In this document: one piece after another, positions 1 through 9,041 of the stretch
How positions within the stretch are numbered: the stretch's first letter is position 1
How the letters are laid out: each line of letters opens with the position of its first letter
Assembly: GCF_029433115.1 (NCBI RefSeq)
Contig: NZ_JARNTV010000022.1
Coordinates: forward strand, 1 to 60,560
DNA: 60,560 nt
Source: Sphingomonas sp. AOB5
GTDB taxonomy: Bacteria > Pseudomonadota > Alphaproteobacteria > Sphingomonadales > Sphingomonadaceae
Direction: 5' to 3'
Program-made: the position numbers and the translations under genes
The notes under the pieces: model-generated
Told to the model about the DNA's origin: nothing
Seen by the model: the letters and a program-made list of their open reading frames with translations, nothing else
The model's database searches: none

Positions 1-257
1 GCCAGTGGCGCGGGTGCGGGCGGCGGCGCAATGGCTGGACGCGGGGCGGGGCGGGCGAGCGCCGCCTTGCCTTCGCGCCATTCCAGCATGCGCTTGACCA
101 CGAACGACAGGCCGAAGGCGAGCAACACGCCGAGGCCCGCCTGGATCAGCCGGTTCTTGAATCCGCCGGGCAGCACCTTCTGCACCGCGGCGGGGATCTG
201 ATTCTCCAGATCACCCGGAATCAGCTTCGCCAGCAGGGTTTCCGGCGGCGAAGACAC
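1..257 (-). CDS. Hypothetical single-pass membrane protein (3' part beyond window)
   Basis: Open reading frame running off the left edge, read from a GTG at 257 that follows a GGAG motif closely. About 85 residues are visible. A short polar N-terminus (SSPPETLLAKLIPGD) precedes one hydrophobic stretch at roughly residues 38-56 (LIQAGLGVLLAFGLSFVV), then a basic segment and an Ala/Pro-rich tail. It starts 13 nt after the stop of the C13-type peptidase gene on the same strand, so the two are probably co-transcribed. No family is recognised. The GTG start is a choice, not proven, and the C-terminal part is missing. Confidence 0.5.
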   Translation of the reverse strand, partial: MSSPPETLLAKLIPGDLENQIPAAVQKVLPGGFKNRLIQAGLGVLLAFGLSFVVKRMLEWREGKAALARPAPRPAIAPPPAPAPL

Positions 258-270
258 GACTCCGATCCCG

Positions 271-1263
271 TTACCGCTTCAGCGCTTCGACGGCAGGCTT
301 GCCGACGGGCTGGGTCGCGACCTTGGGCATGCGCGTCTCGAGCGGCTTGAGCCAGCTGTCGACATTTGCGCCATAGCTGATCTGCGGGTTGCTCGGTTGG
401 AGCCCGGCACCCGATTCCCAATCGGTGATCAGCCCGTGCGCTTCGTCCGCCGCAGCGCGCAGCGGCTGGGGCTTGCGCAGGCCATGATTGATCATCGCGT
501 CGCCGAAGAAGGTCCAGTCATTCTCGGCCATGCAGCCGAACGACGGACGGCTGTCCGACGCGGCGGTGAACAGTGCGGTGTCGGGGCTGGCGAGCGCCGG
601 TACGAAGATGCCCGAATAGCAGGCCGACAGGATCAGCACGCGGCGCTTGATGCCCAGTTCGTCCAGCACCTCGGCGAAGCGCTTGGGTGTGAGCAGGCCG
701 AAGCCTTCGTCGCCGTCATGATAGGCGATGCCGATCTGCGCGCCATGGCTGGTCGAATAGAGGACGAGCACATCCTCTTTCGGGTCCATCACCTCGGCGA
801 CGCGGGCCAATGCGAGGTTGAGCGATTCCATGCTGCCCAGCGGAAGCTCGCTGGGCGCCGCGCCGGTGGAGCCGGCCAGCACGATGGTGCGGCCGGTGGC
901 GCCATAGCGGCGCGACAGGACCTTGCCCGCCTCGCGCGTTTCGCGGCCGAACACCGGATCGCTGTCGAGCGCGATGGCGATGACATAGACATCGACCACG
1001 CCCTTGCGCTGCGGCTGGATCGCGGCGAGCGCACGGGTGAGGCGGCGATGCTCGGCAAGCGACCAGCGTGCAGGGCGGCCGCGTTGCAGTTCGGGGCCGC
1101 GATCGAGGCTGGCGGTGCGCTGGCTCTGCGAATTGCCGCTGACGATGCCGGGCCAGCCATCGCGGTCATGCTGGGGCGGGGTATAGGTCTGTGCGATTGC
1201 CGCGGGGGCCAGCAGCGTTGCGGCCAGGACCCCGAACAACCGCGCGAAACCGGCCAAACGCAT
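271..1263 (-). CDS. C13-family (caspase-like fold) cysteine peptidase, secreted
   Basis: 330 aa with a signal peptide (MRLAGFARLFGVLAATLLAP, cleavage near AIAQ, residue 25), so it should act in the periplasm or outer envelope. The central domain has the histidine motif YSTSHGAQIG (about residues 168-177) and the cysteine motif LILSACYSG (about 210-218). This His/Cys pair after hydrophobic strands is typical of the C13 legumain-like clan. A preceding stretch, VVDVYVIAIALDSD, is the expected first core strand. It lies between a small membrane-protein gene upstream and another downstream on the same strand. The substrate cannot be read from sequence; bacterial members are mostly uncharacterised. 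Confidence 0.8.
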   Translation of the reverse strand: MRLAGFARLFGVLAATLLAPAAIAQTYTPPQHDRDGWPGIVSGNSQSQRTASLDRGPELQRGRPARWSLAEHRRLTRALAAIQPQRKGVVDVYVIAIALDSDPVFGRETREAGKVLSRRYGATGRTIVLAGSTGAAPSELPLGSMESLNLALARVAEVMDPKEDVLVLYSTSHGAQIGIAYHDGDEGFGLLTPKRFAEVLDELGIKRRVLILSACYSGIFVPALASPDTALFTAASDSRPSFGCMAENDWTFFGDAMINHGLRKPQPLRAAADEAHGLITDWESGAGLQPSNPQISYGANVDSWLKPLETRMPKVATQPVGKPAVEALKR

Positions 1264-1396
1264 ATACTGCCCCCGAAATTGGTTAACGCCGCCAATCTCG
1301 TGTCGCAGGCGGCGAAGTCAAGCGGGGAGGAGGGCCGAGGGGTCCGATTGCGGGACCGGTCAGGAGCGGCGCGACTTCAAGATGCGGGTGGAGAGG

Positions 1397-1672
1397 CTAC
1401 CATTCCTCGGATTCGCGGCGAAGGCTCAGCCAGGCGATCGCGGCCGCAGCAGCCATCGCCAGCCAATAGGCGAGGAAGAGCGGGATGAAGACGAAGGGCC
1501 CAAGCTCGAACATCGTGAACTGACCAAGCAGCACAACGCATAGCGCGAAGACGGTGAGGGCAGGCGACAGGATGCAGGCATGGCCGGGCGAAACGCGCAG
1601 CCTGATCAATATGCCGGCAAACACGGCGCCGATCACGGTGCCGCAGAGCAGGATCATCCAGAAACCGAACAT
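1397..1672 (-). CDS. Small hypothetical inner-membrane protein
   Basis: 91 aa, starting at the ATG at 1672 with a good GGGGAG ribosome-binding site about 6 nt upstream. The same frame is open further 5', but that extension is low-complexity Arg/Gly sequence with no start signal, so I reject it. Three hydrophobic helices are visible: MFGFWMILLCGTVIGAVFAG, then about residues 34-54 (ILSPALTVFALCVVLLGQF), then about 60-82 (FVFIPLFLAYWLAMAAAAAI). The tail is charged (LRRESEEW). No known family is recognised. It sits about 70 nt after the broken hydrolase gene on the same strand. Confidence 0.7.
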   Translation of the reverse strand: MFGFWMILLCGTVIGAVFAGILIRLRVSPGHACILSPALTVFALCVVLLGQFTMFELGPFVFIPLFLAYWLAMAAAAAIAWLSLRRESEEW

Positions 1673-1743
1673 CGCCACTCCCCGCCTTGCGGTCCCCGGG
1701 CCTTGCGGTTCCCGGCAGCCGCGATGGTCTGATACACCCGATC

Positions 1744-2713
1744 CTATCCCGACGCACTGCCGTCGAGCCGGTAGACCCGCTCGGGGCGGATCGTCGTCCG
1801 GCCGTCGATCTCGGAATCCTCGATATTGGCCAGCACGCTGACGATGTCCGCCGTCGCCTGTGCGTTGTTGATATAATAGGAGTGGCGCGAGAGCGGGTCG
1901 GCATCCTGTGCGATGCGGCTGCAATCGACGATGATCACCTTCTTGGGCAGCAGGTCGAGCATGCGCGGCCCTTCCGATCCCAGCCGGTCCGGATTGGCCT
2001 TGGTCGTGTCGGAGATCAGCAGCGCGCGGTCGCTGCGGTTATAATAGACGGTGATGCGGCGGGCGAGCGTGGGCAGGACGCGCAGCTTGTCCTCATGCTC
2101 GAACGTGTCGTCATCCTCGTCGGCGGCGGCCAGGATGACCTGATCGAACATGCGCACCAGCTTGGTCGGTTCCTTGGCGCGGATCGCCTGCACGCCCTGA
2201 CGCAGCACGTAATTGCCCATCGAATGCGCGAGCAGATGCAGGCTGTGGTCGCACAACAGCCGCTCGCCCGGCGCGAGCGTCCTCGCGGTCGCTGTAATAG
2301 GACATGTACGGCACCGCCTTGCCATCGGATGGCCAGCTGAAGACGACGACATTGGTGTCCTTCGCGATCCCGACGCCGAGCCGCGCACCTGCGTTCAGCG
2401 CCTCGATGAACGAGACGTTGAAGCCGTGGATATAGATCAGCGTGTCGCGGCCCTTAAGCATCTCGTCGCGCAGATCGTCGAGGAAATTGCTGCTGCCGAT
2501 CGGTTTGGCGGTGCCGCCGTCCTTGCTGATCTGCTGGTCGTCATAGACGTCGACTTTGGTCAGCCGGGGTGCCGGACCGCCGATATCGAACAATGCCTGG
2601 CCGAATCGCAGGCCCGCAACGCCATCCGGATTGAATTGCGGTCCGAATATCGCCTGTTTGTTTTCAGGGATATAGTTGCGATTGGTGACGAAATAGATCC
2701 GAAGTTCAGCCAT
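1744..2713 (-). pseudogene. Alpha/beta hydrolase (DUF900-like), interrupted by a frameshift
   Basis: The 5' part from ATG 2713 (MAELRIYFVTNRN...) is open down to about 2290 and carries the oxyanion/HG region TLIYIHGFNVSF and VVVFSWPSDG. The 3' part in another frame carries the nucleophile motif LHLLAHSMGNYVL (Ser in H-S-M-G) and continues to the TAG at 1744. The two parts are collinear pieces of one alpha/beta hydrolase of the DUF900 type. The break is between SDREDARA and RLLCDHSLHL, about 2255-2300. Total length is 970 nt, not a multiple of three. From memory of the family, roughly 20 residues expected between the two blocks also seem to be missing, which suggests a small deletion rather than a single-base slip. 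A sequencing error cannot be excluded. It lies directly downstream of sdhA. Confidence 0.75.
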
Positions 2714-2718
2714 GTTCC

Positions 2719-2749
2719 GCTCCCCCACTGCGAAATAGTGGGCGGGAGC
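2719..2749 (-). promoter_or_regulatory. Hairpin that pairs the hydrolase ribosome-binding site
   Basis: On the minus strand GCTCCC...CCACT pairs with AGTGG...GGGAGC around a short A/T-rich loop. The right arm contains the GGGGGAG Shine-Dalgarno sequence of the broken hydrolase gene (ATG 2713). It lies 40-70 nt after the sdhA stop. It could be a transcription attenuator, an mRNA 3' end for sdhCDA, or a translational block. Confidence 0.4.
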
Positions 2750-2788
2750 GTGGCTGGACTCGAATCATTTCAAGTCGAGAATGGAGCT

Positions 2789-4591
2789 TTAGTAAACGCG
2801 TGCCTTCGGCTCGATGTACGTCGCGTCGTCGGTCAGCGTGTATTCGTGGACCGGACGGAAATCGAGAACCGTCGAACCGCCCTTGCCGCCCCAGCCTTCG
2901 AAGGTGGCAGTGGTGTGCTTCATCCAGTTCTTGTCGTCGCGGTTCGGATAGTCCTCGTGCATGTGCGCGCCGCGGCTTTCCTTGCGGTTCTCGGCGCCCT
3001 TGATCGTAACCAGCGCCTGGCCGATCAGATTGTCGAGCTCGAGCGTCTCGACCAGATCGGTGTTCCAGATCAGCGAACGATCGGTCACGCCGATGTCCTG
3101 CATGCCCTGATAGACCTTGTCCATGTGCGCGACGCCTTCGGACAGAAGCGCGCTGTCGCGGAACACGGCGCAGTGGCGCTGCATCGTCTTCTGCATGTCG
3201 GCGCGGATCTGCGCGGTGGGCGTGCCGCCCTTGGCGTTGCGGAAATGGTCGAGCCGTTCGAGTGCGAATGTTTCCGAACCCGCGGGCAGCGGGGCGTGCG
3301 GCGAATTGGGCTTCACGATCTCCTTGAGGCGGAGACCGGTCGCGCGGCCGAACACCACCAGATCGATCAGCGAGTTGGAGCCGAGGCGGTTTGCGCCATG
3401 GACCGACACGCAGGCCGCTTCGCCGACCGCGAACAGGCCGGGGACGACCGCATCGGGATCGCCGTCGCGCAGCTGCACGACTTCGCCGTGATAGTTCGTG
3501 GGAATGCCGCCCATATTGTAATGGACCGTCGGGGTCACCGGCAGCGGCTGGCGGGTGAGATCGACGCCCGCGAAGATCTTGCCGGTCTCGGTGATGCCCG
3601 GGAGGCGCTCCGCCAGAACCTTCGGATCGATATGGTTCAGGTGGAGGTAGATGTAATCCTTGTCCTTGCCGACGCCGCGGCCCTCGCGCATTTCCATCGC
3701 CATCGAGCGCGCGACGACGTCACGGCTGGCGAGGTCCTTCGCCGAGGGGGCATAGCGCTCCATGAAGCGCTCGCCTTCGGAGTTGGTCAGGTAACCGCCT
3801 TCACCGCGCGCACCCTCGGTGATGAGGACGCCCGCGCCGTAGATGCCGGTCGGGTGGAACTGGACGAACTCCATGTCCTGCAGCGCGAGGCCGGCGCGCA
3901 GCGCCATGCCGTTGCCGTCGCCGGTGCAGGTATGGGCCGAGGTGGCCGACTGGTACACGCGGCCGCCGCCACCGGTTGCAAGCACGACGGCGTGCGAACG
4001 GAAGCGATGGATCGATCCGTCTTCCATGCACAGTGCGATCACGCCACGGCAGGCGCCGTCTTCCATGATCAGGTCGAGCGCGAAATATTCGATGTAGAAG
4101 TCCGCGTCATACTTCAGGCTCTGCTGATAGAGCGCATGGAGCATGGCATGGCCGGTGCGGTCGGCCGCGGCGCAGGTGCGCTGCACGGGCGGGCCGGCAC
4201 CCATATTCTGCATATGGCCGCCGAAGGGGCGCTGGTAGATCGTGCCATTGTCGTTGCGGCTGAACGGCACACCGGCATGTTCGAGTTCATAGACCGCGGC
4301 AGGTGCCTCGCGGACCATATATTCGATCGCGTCCTGATCGCCGAGCCAGTCCGACCCCTTCACGGTGTCGTACATGTGCCACGACCAGTGATCGGGCGTG
4401 TTGTTGCCGAGGCTCGCCGCGATGCCGCCCTGCGCCGCAACCGTGTGGCTGCGCGTCGGGAACACCTTGGTGATGCAGGCGGTCTTGAGGCCGGCTTCGG
4501 CCGAACCCATGGTGGCGCGCAGGCCCGAGCCGCCTGCACCGACCACGACCGTGTCGTAGCTGTGATCGATGATCTTGTAGGCGGTCGGCAT
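2789..4591 (-). CDS. sdhA: Succinate dehydrogenase flavoprotein subunit
   Basis: 600 aa, full length for SdhA. It oxidises succinate to fumarate at a covalently bound FAD in complex II on the inner face of the cytoplasmic membrane. The N-terminus has the FAD-binding motif [15 protein letters not shown] (about residues 15-29). [15 protein letters not shown] (about 48-62) contains the His that carries the flavin. The active-site region HPTGIYGAG and the later RLPGITETG and [18 protein letters not shown] blocks are all present. The ATG overlaps the TGA of sdhD (ATGA), so sdhC-sdhD-sdhA form one operon. The next gene on this strand is a broken hydrolase, not sdhB. Confidence 0.98.
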   Translation of the reverse strand: MPTAYKIIDHSYDTVVVGAGGSGLRATMGSAEAGLKTACITKVFPTRSHTVAAQGGIAASLGNNTPDHWSWHMYDTVKGSDWLGDQDAIEYMVREAPAAVYELEHAGVPFSRNDNGTIYQRPFGGHMQNMGAGPPVQRTCAAADRTGHAMLHALYQQSLKYDADFYIEYFALDLIMEDGACRGVIALCMEDGSIHRFRSHAVVLATGGGGRVYQSATSAHTCTGDGNGMALRAGLALQDMEFVQFHPTGIYGAGVLITEGARGEGGYLTNSEGERFMERYAPSAKDLASRDVVARSMAMEMREGRGVGKDKDYIYLHLNHIDPKVLAERLPGITETGKIFAGVDLTRQPLPVTPTVHYNMGGIPTNYHGEVVQLRDGDPDAVVPGLFAVGEAACVSVHGANRLGSNSLIDLVVFGRATGLRLKEIVKPNSPHAPLPAGSETFALERLDHFRNAKGGTPTAQIRADMQKTMQRHCAVFRDSALLSEGVAHMDKVYQGMQDIGVTDRSLIWNTDLVETLELDNLIGQALVTIKGAENRKESRGAHMHEDYPNRDDKNWMKHTTATFEGWGGKGGSTVLDFRPVHEYTLTDDATYIEPKARVY

Positions 4592-4980
4592 CAGGCGGGC
4601 ACCACCGGCGTGAAGGCGATCTTGAGGATCGAGAAGATGGCGAGGCTCGCCACCGCGATCGAGAAGAGGTTGACCAGCACGATCAGCGCCACGCCATTCT
4701 CGTTATGGACATAATCCTCGATCACCACCTGAAGCCCGAGGCGGAAATGATAGGCGGTGACCGCGACCAGCAGGATCATCGGCACGGCGGCGATGGTCTC
4801 GCGCAGCCAGGCAGTGAGCGTTGCATAATCATGCGCCGGGAGCAGGGCGATGCTGAACATCAGCCACAGCAGCAGCACCAGATTGGCGCCGGCGGTCAGC
4901 CGCTGATGCCACCAGTGATGCGAACCTGCGTGCGCCGAACCCAGTCCGCGCACCTTGCCGATGCTGGTGCCGTTACCCAT
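4591..4980 (-). CDS. sdhD: Succinate dehydrogenase membrane anchor subunit D
   Basis: 129 aa from the ATG at 4980 ([19 protein letters not shown]). The longer open frame upstream is read through sdhC and is not used. Three transmembrane helices fit the SdhD fold: about residues 30-50 ([20 protein letters not shown]), 62-88 ([22 protein letters not shown]), and 101-122 ([20 protein letters not shown]). The H-x(n)-D pattern [17 protein letters not shown] supplies the haem/quinone-side His and the conserved Asp-Tyr. Its start overlaps the end of sdhC by 8 nt and its stop overlaps the sdhA start. It anchors SdhA-SdhB to the membrane with SdhC. Confidence 0.93.
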   Translation of the reverse strand: MGNGTSIGKVRGLGSAHAGSHHWWHQRLTAGANLVLLLWLMFSIALLPAHDYATLTAWLRETIAAVPMILLVAVTAYHFRLGLQVVIEDYVHNENGVALIVLVNLFSIAVASLAIFSILKIAFTPVVPA

Positions 4981-5395
4981 TGAGCTTCTCCAGAATGACG
5001 TACCAGAATGCCAGCGTGGCGATGACCGAGACGGCGAAGGTGGCATAGGCACTGGCCTTGTTCGCCTTCAGTTCGAAATTGTCGCCCGCATCGAGGAAGA
5101 AATGGCGGATGCCGCTCGCCATGTGCTGGAACAGCACGAAGGTGAGGCCGATGCCGAACACATAGCCGACGATGTTGAGATCGCCCGACTGCTTGGTGAA
5201 CAGATCGATGAACTTCGCATAGGCGGGTTCGCCATAGCTCATCGCGATCAGCCACCACACGAACAGGATCGTGCCGACCGTGGCGAGGCCCGATCCGCAG
5301 ACGCGATGGACGATCGAGACCGCCATGCCGGGCCCCCATTTCCAGATGGTCAGATGCGGCGAGAGCGGACGCTCTTCGTTGCGGACATTGGCCAA
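4973..5395 (-). CDS. sdhC: Succinate dehydrogenase cytochrome b556 subunit
   Basis: 140 aa from a TTG at 5395 preceded by AGGGGA at suitable spacing. The translation (ANVRNEERPLSPHLTIWKW) starts exactly where SdhC proteins start, and the further upstream extension is not family-like. RPLSPHLTIW and SIVHRVCGSGL (His-Arg in the first helix) are the SdhC signature. FQHMASGIRHFFLDAG holds the haem-ligand His region. Three helices are visible. It is the first gene of the sdhCDA operon and its promoter must lie in 5396-5570, shared with the divergent chemoreceptor gene. Confidence 0.93.
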   Translation of the reverse strand: MANVRNEERPLSPHLTIWKWGPGMAVSIVHRVCGSGLATVGTILFVWWLIAMSYGEPAYAKFIDLFTKQSGDLNIVGYVFGIGLTFVLFQHMASGIRHFFLDAGDNFELKANKASAYATFAVSVIATLAFWYVILEKLNG

Positions 5396-5490
5396 GGCGC
5401 AGTTCCCCTGTGGAATTCTTGCCGCCTCCATTAGTCCGGCGCGCGTCCGATGCAAGCCGCAACGTCCCTGCATGTTTGCGCATAGGTTAA

Positions 5491-5506
5491 CTAACCCGGC
5501 CTTAAC
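5491..5506 (+). promoter_or_regulatory. CtrA-box-like sequence
   Basis: CTAA-N7-TTAAC matches the alphaproteobacterial CtrA consensus TTAA-N7-TTAAC with one mismatch. It sits in the divergent region between sdhC and the first chemoreceptor, 65 nt before the GTG at 5572. An adjacent overlapping GGTTA/TAACC palindrome is at 5485-5496. It is only a candidate because such short A/T motifs can occur by chance. Confidence 0.3.
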
Positions 5507-5571
5507 CAGTTTCGTGGATAGCTCAGGAGCACGACCGCGGTTCATGCCGCGTGCAATGGGGAAATGATTCC

Positions 5572-6942
5572 GTGACCAGCGCCTCGAAGACCGAAACTCT
5601 GCCTGCACCGGGCACCATGGCCGCGCGGATCGACGTGCGTGCGCGCCTGCGAATCTTCGATTTCGACAATTCGCTGATCAAGTCGGCCCGCGCCGTGTGG
5701 GACACGCTGGAACCCGAGATTCGCCACGTCAGCGACGCCTATTGGCAGCAATGGCTGCGCTGCTTCGCCGACGAGCGTAACTGGGCGCCGCAGGAAACCG
5801 AGAAGATGGTGGATGTGGGCGTGGTGTTCCTGCGCAACCGCTTCCTCGACACCCAGGGCAATGCCTGGATCGAATCGATCGAGCGTTCGGTCGCCGCGGC
5901 CTATGCCGAGGATGTGCCGCCGCTGGCCTTGCTGTCGATGATCAACGCCAGCGACCGTGCCGCACTGGAAGTGCTGATGCGCCGGGTGGGCAATGACGAC
6001 TCGCGGCTGCCTGCGCTGATCGACACGCTGATGCGGCTCTCGGCGCTGGAAGGCGACATCACGGTCGAGATCTACAATATGTATCGCGAGCATAGCGCGC
6101 AGGTGGCGCGCGACCGGCTCGCGCTGGATTTCCGTGACTCGATCGGCGCGACCGTCGAGCGGGCGTCGCGCGAAGGCGATCAGCTGCGCGTGCAGGCGGT
6201 GCATACTTCGGCATCGGCTCGCGGCATGCTGGGCAAGGCTTCGGAAGTTGCCGCGGCAGCCGAACAGTCGGCCGTGGCGATGCGCGAAGCGGCGCAGACC
6301 GCAGCGGGCCTGATCCGTGCGATCGAGGATGCGCGCACCGAAGTGGAAGCCGCAGCCGATATCGCGACCCGGGCATCGAGCCAGGCGGGGGCGGCGGTCG
6401 GCATGTCGGAAATGCTTTCCGAGCACGCCAAGTCGATCGAATCGATTCTGGGCCTGATCCGCGACATTGCCGGGCAGACCAATTTGCTGGCGCTGAATGC
6501 GACGATCGAAGCGGCGCGTGCCGGCGATGCGGGCCGCGGCTTCGCGGTGGTTGCGCAGGAAGTGAAGAGCCTTGCCAACCAGACCGCGCGTGCGACCGAC
6601 GATATCGCTGCCAAGATCGCGGCGATCCAGTCGGCGACGAAGTCGACCGTGGAAACCAATGCGTCGATCCGTTCGACCGTGACCGAGGTTCAGGAAAGCG
6701 CCAACCGCATCCGCACCGCGATGGAAGTGCAGGCGCAGACGGTGACTGCGATCACCGCGGCCGTGGACGAAACGGCGCTGGCCGCGGACTCGATGTCGGC
6801 CACCATCGGCGCGATCCGCGAAGATACCGAGACGGTCGCTTCCGAGATCGACCAGGTCGGGCAGGGCTTTGCCGCGCTCGACGGTCAGCTGGGCAGCCTG
6901 AAGACGAGCGCCGGCGATTTCGTCGCCAAGGTCGCCGCATAA
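5572..6942 (+). CDS. Soluble methyl-accepting chemotaxis protein with degenerate globin-like sensor
   Basis: 456 aa from the GTG at 5572, which has GGGGAAA about 9 nt upstream; GTG 5551 and the later ATG 5617 are alternatives. There is no transmembrane helix, so it should be cytoplasmic. Residues about 25-175 are all-helical and resemble the protoglobin sensor of HemAT-type receptors. Where the partner gene has a His ([10 protein letters not shown]), this one has Tyr ([11 protein letters not shown], codon 5902-5904), so haem ligation is uncertain. About residues 220-450 form the receptor signalling domain, with the CheA/CheW hairpin tip [20 protein letters not shown] and [12 protein letters not shown]. 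No C-terminal CheR-binding pentapeptide is seen. The signalling half is nearly identical to that of the next gene, 16 nt downstream, and the two are probably one operon. Confidence 0.9.
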   Translation: MTSASKTETLPAPGTMAARIDVRARLRIFDFDNSLIKSARAVWDTLEPEIRHVSDAYWQQWLRCFADERNWAPQETEKMVDVGVVFLRNRFLDTQGNAWIESIERSVAAAYAEDVPPLALLSMINASDRAALEVLMRRVGNDDSRLPALIDTLMRLSALEGDITVEIYNMYREHSAQVARDRLALDFRDSIGATVERASREGDQLRVQAVHTSASARGMLGKASEVAAAAEQSAVAMREAAQTAAGLIRAIEDARTEVEAAADIATRASSQAGAAVGMSEMLSEHAKSIESILGLIRDIAGQTNLLALNATIEAARAGDAGRGFAVVAQEVKSLANQTARATDDIAAKIAAIQSATKSTVETNASIRSTVTEVQESANRIRTAMEVQAQTVTAITAAVDETALAADSMSATIGAIREDTETVASEIDQVGQGFAALDGQLGSLKTSAGDFVAKVAA

Positions 6943-6958
6943 CCGGAGAGGGGTTCGA

Positions 6959-8299
6959 ATGACCCAAAGCGTGAAGCAGTCGCTGTCCGAAAGGCTGGCG
7001 CGGTACGATTGGGATGGAAAGCTGGCCGAGGGCGCAGCCGAAGTCGCGGTCGCGCTGGAGGGGCATTACGAAGAGATTTCCGGAATTTTCTGGCGCCAGT
7101 ATCTGAACGATCCCGCCACCGCGCATATCCGCGCGGGCTTCAGCGAACAGCGCGTGGCCAAGCAGGTCGCCAAGGGCGCGCGCTATGCCCGCGCCAAATT
7201 CACCCGGCCGTTCGGCGACGAATGGATGCTGATGGCCTGCGATCATGCCGAAAAGGCGCATCAGGCGGGCGTGTCGCTTTCGGCGCAGCTGGCCGCGGTC
7301 TCCTGTTCGCACAAGGCGACGATCGACGCGATCAGCACCTATGTCGGCGGGGATGCCGAACATGCCAACCGGCTGAGCGACGTGGTCCAGCGGCTGGCGC
7401 TGGCCGAAGCCGATATCCTCTTCGCGCGCACCCGCGAGCTGGAACATGAAGCTGCAAGCGACGAGCGGCGCGAGCGCTATGGCCGGTTCCGCGAGACGAT
7501 TGCGGGCACGATCAGCGGCGCGGCCGATCTGGGCAATCGCATCCGCGTGCAGGCACAGGGCGCATCGACGTCGGTCCGCGGCATGCTGGGCAAGACTTCC
7601 GAAGTGGCTGCGGCTGCCGAACAGTCGGCAGTGGCGATGCGCGAAGCGGCTTCGACCGCGGCGGGGCTGATCCGCGCGATCGAGGATGCACGGATCGAAG
7701 TGGAATCGGCGGCGGACATCGCGACCCGGGCCTCGAGCCAGGCGGGCGCGGCGGTCGGCATGTCGGAAATGCTTTCGGAGCACGCCAAGTCGATCGAATC
7801 GATCCTGGGCCTGATCCGCGACATTGCCGGGCAGACCAATTTGCTGGCGCTGAACGCGACCATCGAAGCGGCGCGTGCCGGTGACGCGGGACGCGGCTTT
7901 GCGGTCGTCGCGCAGGAGGTGAAATCGCTGGCCAACCAGACGGCGCGGGCGACCGACGATATCGCGGCCAAGATCGCGGCGATCCAGTCGGCGACCCGCT
8001 CGACTGTGGAAACCAATGCGTCGATCCGCTCGACCGTTACCGAGGTGCAGGAAAGCGCCAACCGCATCCGTTCGGCGATGGAAGTCCAGGCGCAGACGGT
8101 GACGGCAATTACCGCGGCGGTGGACGAAACGGCGCTGGCCGCAGACTCCATGTCGGCCACCATCGGCGCGATCCGTGAGGATACCAAGTCGGTGACCAGC
8201 GAGATCGACGAGCTGCAGCGCGACGTCACCGAAGTGGACGACCAGCTCCACCAGCTGCACGACGCGACCGAGAAATTCTCGAGCAGCGTGGCGGCGTAA
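6959..8299 (+). CDS. Soluble globin-coupled methyl-accepting chemotaxis protein
   Basis: 446 aa, ATG 6959 with GGAGAGGGG upstream. There is no transmembrane segment. Residues about 15-165 form a protoglobin-like sensor. [17 protein letters not shown] matches the B-C-helix area and [17 protein letters not shown] (His101, codon 7259-7261) is the likely F helix with the proximal haem ligand, so it may bind haem and sense O2 or another gas. The C-terminal half is the conserved receptor signalling hairpin ([20 protein letters not shown]), followed by a divergent end ([18 protein letters not shown]). It presumably works with CheA/CheW, whose genes are not in this window. Gas binding is inferred from the fold, not shown. 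Confidence 0.92.
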   Translation: MTQSVKQSLSERLARYDWDGKLAEGAAEVAVALEGHYEEISGIFWRQYLNDPATAHIRAGFSEQRVAKQVAKGARYARAKFTRPFGDEWMLMACDHAEKAHQAGVSLSAQLAAVSCSHKATIDAISTYVGGDAEHANRLSDVVQRLALAEADILFARTRELEHEAASDERRERYGRFRETIAGTISGAADLGNRIRVQAQGASTSVRGMLGKTSEVAAAAEQSAVAMREAASTAAGLIRAIEDARIEVESAADIATRASSQAGAAVGMSEMLSEHAKSIESILGLIRDIAGQTNLLALNATIEAARAGDAGRGFAVVAQEVKSLANQTARATDDIAAKIAAIQSATRSTVETNASIRSTVTEVQESANRIRSAMEVQAQTVTAITAAVDETALAADSMSATIGAIREDTKSVTSEIDELQRDVTEVDDQLHQLHDATEKFSSSVAA

Positions 8300-8336
8300 C
8301 TTTCGCCGGGAGGACGAAGGGGTTAGGGGACTGCGA

Positions 8337-9041
8337 ATGTCCCAACCCCATATCCTCGTCACCGGCAGCAGCCGGGGCATCGGTGCCGCGATCCTCGCAT
8401 CGCTCGAAGCCGCAGGTGCGCGCGTCGCCGGACACAGCACCAGGGTCGGTATCCCTGCCGATTTCTCCGACAATGCTGCACCCAAGCAGCTCTGGCAGGC
8501 TGCGCTCGACCGGCTCGACGGGCGGATCGACGTGCTGGTCAACAATGCCGGCATCTTCGAAGCCGCGCCGATCGACCTCGACGATGACGAATGGGTCACG
8601 GCGTGGGAGCATACGATGCAGGTCAACCTGACCGCATCGGCGCAGCTTTGCCGCTTCGCGATCCGCCACTGGCAAAGCGAGGGTCGCGGCGGCCGGATCG
8701 TCAACATCGCCAGCCGCGCCGCCTATCGCGGCGACAGCCCGGCGCACTGGCATTATGCCGCGTCCAAGGCGGGCATGGTCGGCATGACCAAGAGCATCGC
8801 GCGCGGCTATGCCGGGCAGGGCATCCTTGCTTTCACGATCTGCCCGGGCTTCACCATGACCGGCATGGCCGAGGATTATCTGGAGAGCCGCGGCGGCGAC
8901 AAATTGCTCGCCGATATCCCGCTGGGCCGCGTGGCCGATCCCGAGGAGGTTGCGACCATGGCGAAATTCTGTGCGCTCGAGGCGCCTGCATCGATGACCG
9001 GTGCGGTGCTCGACGTGAACGGCGCGAGCTTCGTAAGATAA
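8337..9041 (+). CDS. Short-chain dehydrogenase/reductase
   Basis: 234 aa Rossmann-fold oxidoreductase. The nucleotide-binding motif TGSSRGIG (about residues 9-16), the NNAG motif (about 65-68) and the catalytic YAASK (Tyr about 140, Lys about 144), with a Ser in IVNIASRAAY, are all present, so it should be active with NAD(P)H. C-terminal MTGAVLDVNGASFVR is the usual ending of FabG-like SDRs. The substrate is unknown. Its TAA overlaps the start of prmA (TAATG), so the two are translationally coupled. Confidence 0.93.
   Translation: MSQPHILVTGSSRGIGAAILASLEAAGARVAGHSTRVGIPADFSDNAAPKQLWQAALDRLDGRIDVLVNNAGIFEAAPIDLDDDEWVTAWEHTMQVNLTASAQLCRFAIRHWQSEGRGGRIVNIASRAAYRGDSPAHWHYAASKAGMVGMTKSIARGYAGQGILAFTICPGFTMTGMAEDYLESRGGDKLLADIPLGRVADPEEVATMAKFCALEAPASMTGAVLDVNGASFVR

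Noticed and set aside
1673..1924. N-terminal extension of the small membrane protein gene
   Set aside because: Low-complexity Arg/Gly/Pro sequence and no ribosome-binding site, while ATG 1672 has a clear one.
2213..4714. Long 833-codon open frame on the plus strand across sdhA
   Set aside because: It mirrors sdhA on the other strand; the translation is Arg/Asp/Ala-rich with no domain, and GC-rich codon bias keeps antisense frames open.
6190..8230. Duplicated DNA as a mobile-element signature
   Set aside because: No transposase, terminal repeats or target-site duplication; explained by tandem receptor genes.
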